From: SHLQ01 sp964562985
GTDB lineage: Bacteria > Actinomycetota > Acidimicrobiia > Acidimicrobiales > SHLQ01
Length of the DNA stretch: 43,066 nt
Reading direction: 5' to 3'
NCBI GenBank assembly: GCA_964562985.1
Contig: CAZLWE010000025.1
Span: forward strand, 1 to 43,066
This document shows positions 7,676 through 16,182 of the stretch, piece after piece (the stretch's first letter is position 1; every line of letters starts with the position of its first letter). The notes below the pieces were generated by a model. The model was given only the letters and a program-made list of their open reading frames with translations, made no database searches and had not been told where the DNA came from. The translations under genes were made by a program, and so were the position numbers.

Positions 7676-9003
7676 CTGCCGAACCGCCGCTTTCCGGCGT
7701 CGAGGCCGCGTTGAAGGACCTGCTTTGCGCCGCCGTCGTCAAGGTGCAACTTGATCCGGTCGCCAACTTTGCCCAGCGGATTGGTGGCGTCGCCGCGGGG
7801 CCGGGTTCGATCGACCGCTGGCTTGGGGTTCTTCGCCCAGGTGATGAGCGGGGCGAGGGTGTCTTCCCAGCTGAGTCCGGCGACCATGCCGCGGCTTGCC
7901 CGCGCCATCTCGCCGAGGCGAGCGTCGTCGTTGATCAGCGAGGCCAGCGCGGTTCCAAAGCCATATTCGGTTCGCGCCGCTGCCACGGCGGCGCCCGTTT
8001 CGACCATGGCGGTACCCAACGGATCGCCGCCGGTGGTGACGGTGGGTAGGCCAACGATCATGTGATCGAGCAGACGGGTTCGGTGTGAGAGGCGGCTCTC
8101 GAGGTGCGGTTGGTCGGCGATGACACCAATGGTGGCGTCGGCGACCCAGGCCAGACGTTCCTCGAAGTCGACCCATTGATTGACGAAGAACACGTGGCGG
8201 CCGAAGAGACGCTTCTCTCGGGCAAGTGAGATCGCTTCGCCACGTACGCCCATTACCTCGATCGACGTGTTTGGGTGCGGGCCGGCGAGAAACACCAGGC
8301 GAGTGTCGGGGTTCTCCTCGATGACCATGGGCAACGAGTTGATAACAAGGAGCGGGTCGAGCCAGTCGTGAAGGCCACCCGCCCACAAGATGACCGGGTC
8401 GAATTTGCCGATCGCCGAGAACGTGCTGCGGATCGGAGTCGGCCGGATTGGCGCCGATCGAGGCCCGGGCTGGCGCTCGACTCCGAACGGCGCTGCTGCG
8501 ATGAGGGACTCGAAGAGCGGGTCCTGGTCGTGGGTTCGTTCGTTGAGACGACCGGCAGCGGCGAGCCAACCGAGCCAGTGGTTTCGTTGGGCTTCGTTGC
8601 TGCAAATGAAGAAGTCGCCGCGTTCGGCCTGTTCGCGCAAGGTGACGTTCGCTCCGTCGATGCCGTCGATTCGCTTGATCCGGTCGCCGCCTCCGCGGTG
8701 TAGAGCTTCGACGTGAAATGGGTCGAACCAGTCGATCGCGAGCGGCATCGATGATTCGACAAGTTCGGGGTGCACAAACAACACGCTCCCCTGCACCACG
8801 GCTGCGTCGTACTTGTCGGTGATGGCATCGGGGCCGGCGACGCGATGTCCATCGACGGGACTGGTGCCCGCTCCTGCCAAGGACGCCAAAGTGACCTCGT
8901 GATCCTCACGTAGGACCCGGGCGATATTGGCCGCGCGGATAGCCGGCCCGGCCATGCGGCGGCCTACAGGTTCGGGGGTCGCAACGAGGATTCTCGCCAT
9001 CAC
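7672..9003 (-). CDS. GT-B fold glycosyltransferase (GT4-like)
   Basis: The protein has two Rossmann halves. The N-terminal half starts ARILVATPEPVGRRMAGPAIRAANIARVL, a glycine/alanine-rich loop pattern seen in GT4 enzymes. The C-terminal half begins near VILWAGGLHDWLDPLLVINSLP and contains LVFLAGPHP and a weak version of the donor-binding GxxP region. The usual E-x7-E motif is not clear, so the exact family is uncertain. TACAGT at 9009-9014 lies 8 bases before ATG 9000 and 5 before GTG 9003, suggesting a leaderless start. It is first in a unit with the GT2 enzyme and the sirtuin. It likely acts at the cytoplasmic face in glycan assembly. Confidence 0.78.
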   Translation of the reverse strand: MMARILVATPEPVGRRMAGPAIRAANIARVLREDHEVTLASLAGAGTSPVDGHRVAGPDAITDKYDAAVVQGSVLFVHPELVESSMPLAIDWFDPFHVEALHRGGGDRIKRIDGIDGANVTLREQAERGDFFICSNEAQRNHWLGWLAAAGRLNERTHDQDPLFESLIAAAPFGVERQPGPRSAPIRPTPIRSTFSAIGKFDPVILWAGGLHDWLDPLLVINSLPMVIEENPDTRLVFLAGPHPNTSIEVMGVRGEAISLAREKRLFGRHVFFVNQWVDFEERLAWVADATIGVIADQPHLESRLSHRTRLLDHMIVGLPTVTTGGDPLGTAMVETGAAVAAARTEYGFGTALASLINDDARLGEMARASRGMVAGLSWEDTLAPLITWAKNPKPAVDRTRPRGDATNPLGKVGDRIKLHLDDGGAKQVLQRGLDAGKRRFGR

Positions 9004-9080
9004 CGCCGACTGTATCGAACCTCGCCAAACTTGACCGATCAGACGGAGGATGGAACCAAAAAATCAGAAACTTTCACCCT

Positions 9081-9119
9081 CAACTTGATTTTCGATATTT
9101 TATATGTTGAAAATAGTTG
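9081..9119. promoter_or_regulatory. AT-rich promoter region with imperfect dyad
   Basis: Bases 9054-9125 are strikingly AT-rich compared with their surroundings. They contain an imperfect inverted repeat, CAACTTGATTTTC (9081-9093) facing GAAAATAGTTG (9109-9119), around a TATTTTATAT core. It lies between divergent genes and 74-112 bases upstream of the start at 9193. It is likely a promoter with an operator or a nucleoid-protein binding site. Confidence 0.5.
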
Positions 9120-9192
9120 AAGTACTTCCCCAACGTTCACTTCCCCGTTCGTCAATCCCATGAGCGTGTGCTCATCATTCGGAGAAGTTGTC

Positions 9193-9819
9193 ATGCACCC
9201 AATCGCCCCCGACCTCGTCGGACTCGAAGTGGTCCACGTATTGCCCTGGGAAGATCCCAACGTCGACGCCCTCGGTTTCGATGCCCGCAGCGAGTATGCG
9301 GAAACGTTCTGGCTCCCCATTCTTGGCCCCTCCACCCTCTTGTTGCTCCGCAACATTGCGCAGCGATTCGAAGCCGAGCCCGACGGGCTCTCTCTCAACA
9401 TCGCCGTCACCGCAGACGCTCTCGGTATCGGCTCACGGCAGGGCCGCAACAGTGCCTTTCATCGGTCGATGAACCGCATTGTCACCTTCGGCATGGCCCG
9501 AACCATCGACGACACCACCATCACAGTTCGACGGATGCTCCCGACACTTCACAGCGGCCAAGTCCGACGATTGACCGCAAGCCGTCGGCGCACGCACGAC
9601 CGGTTCATCAACGAGCGGACGACACCGAGCGAGGAGGATCTCCTCCGATCGACCAAGGTGGCTGGCACGTTGCTCAAACTGGGTGACAGTCCCGACCTCG
9701 TTGAACAACAGCTTGTGGCCTGGGGTGTTCAGCCCCAACTGGCCAAGACTGCCGTCGACCACGCGTGGGCCAACAAGGCCCGCGAAGACATGGCGGCAAG
9801 CGTCGTGTCCTCTGGGTGA
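9193..9819 (+). CDS. Uncharacterised 208-residue protein
   Basis: I do not recognise a named family. ATG at 9193 is preferred because GGAGAAG lies five bases upstream; an in-frame start at 9160 lacks this. The protein is soluble, with a Trp/Asp-rich N-terminus, a helical segment beginning LGPSTLLLLRNIAQRF, and then a stretch that could form a winged helix (TADALGIGSRQGRNSAFHRSMNRIVTFGMA, followed by a short beta wing). Its C-terminal third is Arg-rich, then helical. The layout fits a DNA-binding or RNA-binding protein, but this is only a structural guess. It stands alone behind an unusual AT-rich promoter and converges on the sigma/membrane-regulator operon. Confidence 0.75.
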   Translation: MHPIAPDLVGLEVVHVLPWEDPNVDALGFDARSEYAETFWLPILGPSTLLLLRNIAQRFEAEPDGLSLNIAVTADALGIGSRQGRNSAFHRSMNRIVTFGMARTIDDTTITVRRMLPTLHSGQVRRLTASRRRTHDRFINERTTPSEEDLLRSTKVAGTLLKLGDSPDLVEQQLVAWGVQPQLAKTAVDHAWANKAREDMAASVVSSG

Positions 9820-9828
9820 TGCCGCTGG

Positions 9829-11277
9829 CTACTCGCTCGGCTCCACGGTGGTGTCGAGAAAGTCAGCAACCCGGATGCGCGGGGTGGTCTCAGCAACCTC
9901 ATCGCTCGACAGCGAATCCGTCGGGGGCTGATCGACCACGAACATTCCGCCGTCGTGCACGAACATCGCCTGAAGCCACGAGACAGGCAATTCCCCGAGG
10001 TCGGTCACCGTTCCTTGCTCGTCGATATTCCACAAGTCAATGCCGCGTTCTCCACCGTCCACCCAGTGGATCGCGGCGAGCGCTCCTTCGTCGTGTGGGA
10101 ACAAGCCGGTGGGGAACTCGTTCTGGCGTAGCGCTGTCGGCCTGTCGAGCGTTCGCCAGGGTTCACCGCCAACTGATAGCTGCACCACGGCATCGCGGTC
10201 GGTAGTGAAGACATCTTGAGTCTCGTCGAACCCATCGTCGATCCCGAGCGCAATCGAGAAACCGGGTCCCCGCCCAACAAACGGGAACTCGTCGACCAAC
10301 GTAAAGTCAATGTCATCTTCGAACTCCATCTCGGAAACCTCTCGCACTGTTCCGTCTTCGAACAACGAGAGGGACCACACGGGCGACTCCGAGACCACGC
10401 TCCACTCGAATCCGTCGGTGGTGGTGAGGGTGCGCCACGCATCGTCAATGCCGCCAGCGGCGAAGGCATCGGACTCGCCCAAGGTCACCAGGACTGTGTT
10501 GCCCTCGGCATCGACCGAGGCGACCAGCGTGGGAACGCCTTCCTCAAATGGGATCGCTACCGGCGCCCATTCCTCGCCGTCGATCGTTCGATACGAGAAT
10601 GGCTCAGCTGCGTCACTCTCGGGGTTGTCGCCCAAGCGAAACCGGTTTCCGAAAGCCCATATGGCCCCGTCATCGGTGGCAACCACATGTTCCAGAATGC
10701 TCGCATCGCCAGAATCTGCCCCTAGGCCCTCGACGCCGAGATCAACCGATGTCCAGTCGGTACCATTTTCCGATCGCCAGATAGCGCTCTGAGATGCTGC
10801 GGAGCCTTCGGTGAGGTCGAGGGTCTCGAATGTGTGGCCCACCGCCCACACCACTCCATCGGAACTGAGCACATCCAAGAACTCGAACGAGACCCCTGCC
10901 TCCAACTCTGGGAATCCGCCGGTGACGTCAACCCATCGGGCCTGCGCGAGATCACCGGGCAGTGCTGGGAGATTGCGCTGTCCCGCAGCGAAGACGGTAC
11001 CCGGCGGGTCACTTGTCACCACTTGGGAGTCTTGGCGGAGCCCGAAGAAGGCGGAACCGCCGAGCACCGCCAAGAACGCAACTGCGGCGGCGACAGCGAG
11101 CCACGAACGCTGGGGGGCCTCGACATCTGGTTGTTCACCCTCGAAGCTCCATGCGATCTCTCCGGGAGCCACGACCTGCTGCAGCAGCGCATCGTCGGCG
11201 ACGAGCTCGTGCACGTCGCCGATGCTCACCGGCGCGGCGATGTCTTCGATGTGTGTACGGATTCGTTCTTCAAGCAC
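9829..11277 (-). CDS. Membrane protein paired with an ECF sigma factor (putative anti-sigma)
   Basis: The start is GTG at 11277, nine bases after GGAGGT and overlapping the sigma factor stop by 8 bases, giving 482 residues. Residues 1-55 are cytoplasmic and helical. One membrane segment spans about 58-80. A long extracellular part of about 400 residues follows, with repeated Trp/Asp/Gly patterns (IWRSENGTDWTSVDLG, WRTLTTTDGFEWSVVS, and a similar later stretch) typical of BNR/sialidase-like beta-propellers. The gene order and coupling argue for a role as sigma regulator, with the outer domain as sensor. There is no zinc-binding HxxxCxxC motif, so it is not a ZAS-type anti-sigma factor. Ligand and signal are unknown. 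Confidence 0.7.
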   Translation of the reverse strand: MLEERIRTHIEDIAAPVSIGDVHELVADDALLQQVVAPGEIAWSFEGEQPDVEAPQRSWLAVAAAVAFLAVLGGSAFFGLRQDSQVVTSDPPGTVFAAGQRNLPALPGDLAQARWVDVTGGFPELEAGVSFEFLDVLSSDGVVWAVGHTFETLDLTEGSAASQSAIWRSENGTDWTSVDLGVEGLGADSGDASILEHVVATDDGAIWAFGNRFRLGDNPESDAAEPFSYRTIDGEEWAPVAIPFEEGVPTLVASVDAEGNTVLVTLGESDAFAAGGIDDAWRTLTTTDGFEWSVVSESPVWSLSLFEDGTVREVSEMEFEDDIDFTLVDEFPFVGRGPGFSIALGIDDGFDETQDVFTTDRDAVVQLSVGGEPWRTLDRPTALRQNEFPTGLFPHDEGALAAIHWVDGGERGIDLWNIDEQGTVTDLGELPVSWLQAMFVHDGGMFVVDQPPTDSLSSDEVAETTPRIRVADFLDTTVEPSE

Positions 11278-11737
11278 TGTCGTTGACCTCCAAGTTCTGA
11301 CGCAGGTTCTTGAGTCCGCGTTCCACGTGGTTCTGAAGCGATGAGCGGGCACAACTGAGCAATTCGGCGGCTTCTCGGTGCGAGTACCCGAAGGACCACA
11401 CCAGCACGACCGCCTGACGCTGCTTCGCGCTGAGTGCGGCGAGAGCAGCGGCGAGTTCAGGATCGCCGTACCGGTCGACCATCACCTTGGCCTCTACCGC
11501 TGGCGGACGGGCCTTCTTCTCCTGGCGCACAGCCCAGCGCTCACCCACCCGGTACACGTAACCGGACCGGTTCTCCATCCCAGCCACTCGATCCCACGAA
11601 CGCCACGCCGCAGCGAAGCCCTCCGCGGTGGCGTCGCGTCCCAATTCCGCGCCGAAGCGGCTCACCAAGGCGCGCCGAACGAAGGGTTCGGACTCATGGA
11701 AGAACTGCTCAAACGCGTCAGCAGCGTTCACGGACAT
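11270..11737 (-). CDS. ECF-type RNA polymerase sigma factor (SigE-like subfamily)
   Basis: A 155-residue sigma-70 family protein of two domains. Region 2 is near the N-terminus (FFHESEPFVRRAL through AEGFAAAWRSWDRV). Region 4 is C-terminal (ALSAKQRQAVVLVWSFGYSHREAAELL, then the SSLQNHVERGLKNLR recognition helix). The short linker and lack of regions 1 and 3 define the ECF class. It would direct RNA polymerase to a small regulon in response to an envelope signal. The downstream membrane beta-propeller protein is translationally coupled and probably controls its availability. I could not identify a matching autoregulatory promoter. Confidence 0.88.
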   Translation of the reverse strand: MSVNAADAFEQFFHESEPFVRRALVSRFGAELGRDATAEGFAAAWRSWDRVAGMENRSGYVYRVGERWAVRQEKKARPPAVEAKVMVDRYGDPELAAALAALSAKQRQAVVLVWSFGYSHREAAELLSCARSSLQNHVERGLKNLRQNLEVNDSA

Positions 11738-11837
11738 ACCCTCTCACACCCTCCTAAGGGCAGCGAAGAGAGATCTGCACCACAACCGTGGTCAACTATT
11801 TGAGATTCGCCGCGAGGTCTGCGGCATGCGCCTCGGG

Positions 11838-13283
11838 CTATTTCGTGAAGCTGCGAGCTAGGGCGACCAGGGTGCGGACACCGAAACCGGTGCCGCCCTT
11901 GCGGGTCTCCACGTCGGGCTTGTCGGTGAAGGCGGGGCCTGCGATGTCGAGGTGCACCCATGGGATGTCCTCGGCGACGAACTCTTGGAGTAGGAGTCCG
12001 GCGGTGATCGCTCCGCCGTAGGGGCCACCGATGTTCTTCATGTCGGCGATCGGTGAGTCGATCATCTTGCGGTAGTCAGTGGGAAGCGGCAGTCGCCACA
12101 ACCGTTCGCCCGCGGCCTCGGAAGCGTCGATGACGGCGCGGGCGAAGCCGTCGTCGTTGCTCATCAGCCCGGCGATCTGCGGGCCGAGCGCAGCCATGCA
12201 GGCGCCGGTGAGCGTGGCGAGGTCGACGATGGCATCGGGCTTGGCTTCGGATGCAAGGCTCAGCGCATCGGCGAGGATCAGTCGACCCTCGGCGTCGGTG
12301 TTGAGCACTTCGATGGTCTTGCCGTTGCGAATCTTTAGGACGTCGCCGGGTCGGGTGGCGTCGCCGCCGAGCATGTTGTCGGTCATTGGCAGGTAGGCGC
12401 GCACTCGGGCCTTTACGCCTGCGGCCTTGAGGGCCGACATCGCGCCGATCACGGCGGCAGCGCCGCCCATGTCGCACTTCATGGTCATCATGCCCTTGCC
12501 GGTCTTGATCGACAGACCGCCAGCATCGAAGGTGATTCCCTTGCCGACGAAGGCGACGGTTCCGGTCGGCTTTGGTGGCGAGTAGGTCAGTTCCACGAAG
12601 CGAGGATGATGGGTGGAGCCGCGGTTTACGCCGAGGAGGCCGCCAAGCTTCGCTTTCTTGATCGCGGCAAGGTCCATGACCTTGCACTGCAAGCCAGCGC
12701 CCTTAGCCATCTTCTGCACGCGCTTGGCCATCTCTGGCGGGGTCAAGGTTCCGCCCGGTTCGTTCACCAGGTCGCGAGCGAGCATCTGGCCTTCCGCGAT
12801 CGCCGAGCCGACCTCGAGGCCTTTCTTCACTGCGGCTGAGGTGGTTCCGGCGATGGTCACCTTGGTGAGATCGTTGCGGGCAGCTTTGCCCTTGTACTTC
12901 TCAAAGCCGTAGTGACCGAGTTGGAGGCCTTCGGCCAACGCCTCGGCGCAGGCGCCTTGGTCGATTCCGTCAATTGCCCCGACCGCGTCGGCCAGGAGCG
13001 TGGTGGCGGCGGTCTTGTGGCGGCGAGCGGCCCGGGAGAAGCTCGCACCGGCCCGACGGAGTGCGGCCGGGTCGAAGTCTTCGATCTTTCCGAGTCCGAC
13101 GACGGCCCGGAGACCCTTGTCGGTGTCGACGATCATGGTCTTGCCGAGACCGGCATCGAAACCTCGCGAGTCGAGCACGTCACCAGGGAGCGTGTCCGGG
13201 CGGTCAGCGTCGGAAAACACACCGACGCCGACGAGTTTCACGGCAGCGGGAGCGGAACGGGCAGTGGTGAGGGTGAGAGCCAT
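11838..13283 (-). CDS. pepA: Leucyl aminopeptidase, M17 family
   Basis: A 481-residue enzyme from ATG 13283. TACCGT lies six bases upstream, so the mRNA is probably leaderless; an upstream in-frame extension to 13406 is unlikely. The N-terminal third is the variable M17 domain. The C-terminal catalytic domain shows FVGKGITFDAGGLSIKTG, a MKCDMGGAAAV stretch and the family signature NTDAEGRLILADAL, which supply the two-zinc site and the catalytic Lys and Arg. It removes N-terminal residues, preferably leucine, from peptides in the cytoplasm, and is normally a hexamer. It is divergent from ung across 94 bases. Confidence 0.95.
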   Translation of the reverse strand: MALTLTTARSAPAAVKLVGVGVFSDADRPDTLPGDVLDSRGFDAGLGKTMIVDTDKGLRAVVGLGKIEDFDPAALRRAGASFSRAARRHKTAATTLLADAVGAIDGIDQGACAEALAEGLQLGHYGFEKYKGKAARNDLTKVTIAGTTSAAVKKGLEVGSAIAEGQMLARDLVNEPGGTLTPPEMAKRVQKMAKGAGLQCKVMDLAAIKKAKLGGLLGVNRGSTHHPRFVELTYSPPKPTGTVAFVGKGITFDAGGLSIKTGKGMMTMKCDMGGAAAVIGAMSALKAAGVKARVRAYLPMTDNMLGGDATRPGDVLKIRNGKTIEVLNTDAEGRLILADALSLASEAKPDAIVDLATLTGACMAALGPQIAGLMSNDDGFARAVIDASEAAGERLWRLPLPTDYRKMIDSPIADMKNIGGPYGGAITAGLLLQEFVAEDIPWVHLDIAGPAFTDKPDVETRKGGTGFGVRTLVALARSFTK

Positions 13284-13377
13284 GGCCCAACGGTAGTCTC
13301 GCCGCCGCGTGCATGGGTTGAGGTCTCGACCGAACACTCCTCCTGTGGAGACCGGCGACCGCCTAGTTTGGGCGGCG

Positions 13378-14040
13378 ATGGCGCCCGCTACCGACTGGAA
13401 CCCCATTCTGCGCGCAGAGTTCGATCTCCCCTACTGGGGGGAGCTGCAGTCGTTCGTTGCCGCCGAACGGGCCGCGCACACGGTGTATCCACCGCACGAC
13501 GAGGTGTTCCGTGCGTTGCATCTCACGCCCTACGCCGATACTCGGGTGATGATCCTGGGCCAGGATCCGTACCACGGTCCCGGGCAGGCCAACGGGCTGG
13601 CGTTTTCGGTGGCTGGTGGGATCGATATCCCGCCCAGCCTGCGCAACATTCACAAAGAACTGGAGTCAGACCTCGGCATTGCGCCGCCGGTGCACGGCAA
13701 CCTTGAGGCCTGGGCTCGTTCCGGCGTGCTCCTGCTCAATGCAACGCTGACAGTGCGGGCTCGCACGGCGGCGTCGCATCAAAAGCAGGGCTGGGAGACC
13801 TTCACCGATCGGGTGATCGAGGCGGTCAATGCGAAGAGCGAGCGGGTGGTCTTCATTTTGTGGGGCGCATCGGCGCGCAAGAAGAAGGCGCTGATCGACC
13901 AGAATGTGCATGTTGTGCTCGAAAGCCCGCATCCCTCTCCCCTGTCGGCCCATCGCGGGTTCTTTGGCTCGGCGCCGTTCTCTCAGGCGAACGCTGCGCT
14001 ATCCGAAGCCGGCCTAACACCAGTGGATTGGGCTCTGTAG
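13378..14040 (+). CDS. ung: Uracil-DNA glycosylase, family 1
   Basis: A 220-residue enzyme that cuts uracil from DNA to start base-excision repair. The start at ATG 13378 is supported by a TAGTTT box 8 bases upstream (leaderless) and by the usual family length; the frame is open further upstream but does not look conserved. Residues 61-70 carry GQDPYHGPGQ, with catalytic Asp63, and the DNA-binding loop HPSPLSAHRGF starts at His185. The uracil-binding Phe and Asn are in NGLAFS and LLLNATLTV. The stop TAG overlaps the GTG start of the next gene, so the two genes are probably coupled. Confidence 0.95.
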   Translation: MAPATDWNPILRAEFDLPYWGELQSFVAAERAAHTVYPPHDEVFRALHLTPYADTRVMILGQDPYHGPGQANGLAFSVAGGIDIPPSLRNIHKELESDLGIAPPVHGNLEAWARSGVLLLNATLTVRARTAASHQKQGWETFTDRVIEAVNAKSERVVFILWGASARKKKALIDQNVHVVLESPHPSPLSAHRGFFGSAPFSQANAALSEAGLTPVDWAL

Positions 14041-15311
14041 TGGGCGCAGGACATTCGCATTCCCACGACCATGGGCTGCCGGGGGGTGGCTGGGAGTTTT
14101 GGTTGCGTTCGCCGCGTTTGCGCGGGGTGTTGGCGATCCTGGTGGCTTCATTCATCGGGGCGATCGTCGGCCTGATCGTCTTGTGGCCGACCGGCGAGGG
14201 ACGTGAGGCGGCGATCACCTCCGCCGATGCGATCGGGTTGGCCACCGACCGAGTTCGCGCCGATGTGGTCTCCTCGTCCACACAGACCTGTTCGTTCGCG
14301 CTTCCAGAGAATCCGGTCGATTGTCGACTGTTGAATCTCGACATTCTCGAAGGGCCCGACGCCGGGGCGACGATCGCGCTGCCCGAGATCAACCTGCAGA
14401 TCGAGCGCGGGCTTCCCGAGTTCGAGCCAGGCGACCGGATCATCCTCGGATACGCCCCTCCCACCGACACCTACTTCTACGAGGACGTCGAGCGTTCGAC
14501 GCCGCTGATCGCCCTCACCGTGATCTTTGCAATTGTGGTCGTCGCCTTTGCCCGTTTACGCGGCGCGCTCGCGCTCCTCGCGATGGCGGGGACAGTCGTG
14601 ATCCTCGTTGGGTTCGTTGCACCGAGTGTGCTCGACGGCAACAACCCCATCGCCGTCGCGGTGGTGGCCGCGATCATCATCGCGTTCGTGAGCCTCTTCT
14701 TGTCGCATGGGTTCACGCCCACGATCGCGGTCGCACTGGCGGGAACCATCTGCGCACTGTTTCTGACGTTGGTTCTCTCCTGGGTCTTCTTCGCCCTCAG
14801 CCGGTTCACCGGATTCGCCGATGCCGACGCGTTGGTGCTGCCGGTGCTCAATCAGGATCTTCGGGTCAGTTCACTCCTATTGGGTGGTGCGGTGATCGGC
14901 GCGCTAGGCGCGCTCGACGACGTGACAGTCACCCAGGTAGCCACCGTTGCCGAACTGCGGCATCGCAACCCGGCAATGGCCCCGAGCGAGTTGATCGCAT
15001 CGGGCATTCGGGTGGGACGGGACCACATCGCGGCCACGGTCAACACGCTGTTGCTCGCCTATGCCGGCGCGAGCCTTCCGGTGCTGTTGTTGTTCGCCGC
15101 GTCGGATCAGTCGCTAGGAATCGTGGCGAACTCTGAAGTGATCGCCGTGGAGATCGTGCGTACGTTGTGCGGCTCGATCGGGTTGATCGCCGCCGTCCCG
15201 CTCACGACCGGTCTGGCGGCGACGGTGCTGCCCCCTAGTCAGTCGCCTGGCGGAGAGGCTCTTGACGGGAGTCCGAGCTGGGACGACTTTGCGCCGGAGG
15301 ATCCGCACTAG
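14040..15311 (+). CDS. YibE/F-like multipass membrane protein
   Basis: GTG at 14040 overlaps the ung stop codon, giving 423 residues. The first residues are His-rich (HSHSHDH), then a membrane helix, then a soluble domain of about 110 residues with a beta-rich ILEGPDAGATIALPE motif and a YAPPTDTYFYEDVERSTPL stretch. At least six further hydrophobic helices follow. This order matches the YibE/F-like family, whose function is unsettled. The His-rich head might bind metal but could be just a flexible start. The C-terminal 77 bases overlap the convergent RarD gene. I see no transport motif that would fix a substrate. Confidence 0.82.
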   Translation: MGAGHSHSHDHGLPGGGWEFWLRSPRLRGVLAILVASFIGAIVGLIVLWPTGEGREAAITSADAIGLATDRVRADVVSSSTQTCSFALPENPVDCRLLNLDILEGPDAGATIALPEINLQIERGLPEFEPGDRIILGYAPPTDTYFYEDVERSTPLIALTVIFAIVVVAFARLRGALALLAMAGTVVILVGFVAPSVLDGNNPIAVAVVAAIIIAFVSLFLSHGFTPTIAVALAGTICALFLTLVLSWVFFALSRFTGFADADALVLPVLNQDLRVSSLLLGGAVIGALGALDDVTVTQVATVAELRHRNPAMAPSELIASGIRVGRDHIAATVNTLLLAYAGASLPVLLLFAASDQSLGIVANSEVIAVEIVRTLCGSIGLIAAVPLTTGLAATVLPPSQSPGGEALDGSPSWDDFAPEDPH

Positions 15312-16182
15312 CGGACCGTGCTCGCGCCGCTCGCAATTCGGATCGCACGACGAAGCCGAGGGCAACCCAGATCCAGGCGAAGCCAAGGAGTCGGCCTGAG
15401 GACACCGCCTCTCCAAAGATCTGCCAGCCAACAAGAAACTGGAGGGTGGGGTTGATGTACTGCAGCAACCCGACGGCGGTGAGCGAGACGGTTCGGGCGG
15501 CAGAGGCGAAGAGCAGGAGTGGCACGATCGTGACGAGGCCGGTCGCCACGATGAGCCCGAAGATTACGGTGGTGCTGTCGCCGGTGACGTCGACTCCGGT
15601 TCCGGCACGCCACAACAGAATGCCCACGACGATCGGGGCGACGAGCATCATCTCGAAGGTGAGGCCACTCACGGACTCGAATGGCCCAACCTTGCGCGCC
15701 CATCCATATGCGGCGAAGGTGGCCCCGAGCACCAGCGCTACCCACGGCACCGAGCCGAGTACGACGAGGGTCCACACCAGGCCGATGCTGCCGAGCGCGA
15801 GGGCGATCTTCTGGTCAGTCGTCGGACGCTCGCCGAGAAGAACCACGCCCAGGGCTACCGAGAACAGGGGCATGAGGAAGTAGCCCAAGGCGGCCTCGAC
15901 GGCCTGACCGTTGGCGATCGCCCACAAGAACACGGCCCAGTTGGTGCCGATCATGATTGCGGAGAACACCCCGTATCCAACGTGGCGTGCGGTGAGTCCC
16001 GAGACTGGGGCGATGCGGGTAGCCACCGCCCAGAGCAGGAGGAAGAGCAACCCGAAGCCGACTCGGAACCCGAGTTGGTCCAGTGGTGCGATCGAACCGA
16101 GCTCTCGCCAAAACAGCGCCGACAGGCCCCACCACATGTACGCGATGACCACCATGACGATGGCTTGGCGTGAGTTGTTCAC
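15235..16182 (-). CDS. rarD: RarD-like EamA-family transporter
   Basis: GTG at 16182 is preferred: GGGGAG is five bases upstream and the start overlaps the preceding stop by 4 bases (GTGA). It encodes 315 residues. About ten hydrophobic helices are visible, beginning IVMVVIAYMWWGLSALFWRE, the characteristic RarD opening. Two EamA repeats form the membrane part, as in drug/metabolite transporter superfamily permeases. The last 30 residues are hydrophilic, Ser/Arg/Pro-rich and overlap the convergent YibE/F gene by 77 bases. RarD proteins were named from chloramphenicol sensitivity, but their real substrates are mostly unknown. The coupling to the HExxH protein and LigD polymerase is probably only compact packing. 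Confidence 0.87.
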   Translation of the reverse strand: MNNSRQAIVMVVIAYMWWGLSALFWRELGSIAPLDQLGFRVGFGLLFLLLWAVATRIAPVSGLTARHVGYGVFSAIMIGTNWAVFLWAIANGQAVEAALGYFLMPLFSVALGVVLLGERPTTDQKIALALGSIGLVWTLVVLGSVPWVALVLGATFAAYGWARKVGPFESVSGLTFEMMLVAPIVVGILLWRAGTGVDVTGDSTTVIFGLIVATGLVTIVPLLLFASAARTVSLTAVGLLQYINPTLQFLVGWQIFGEAVSSGRLLGFAWIWVALGFVVRSELRAARARSASADPPAQSRPSSDSRQEPLRQATD

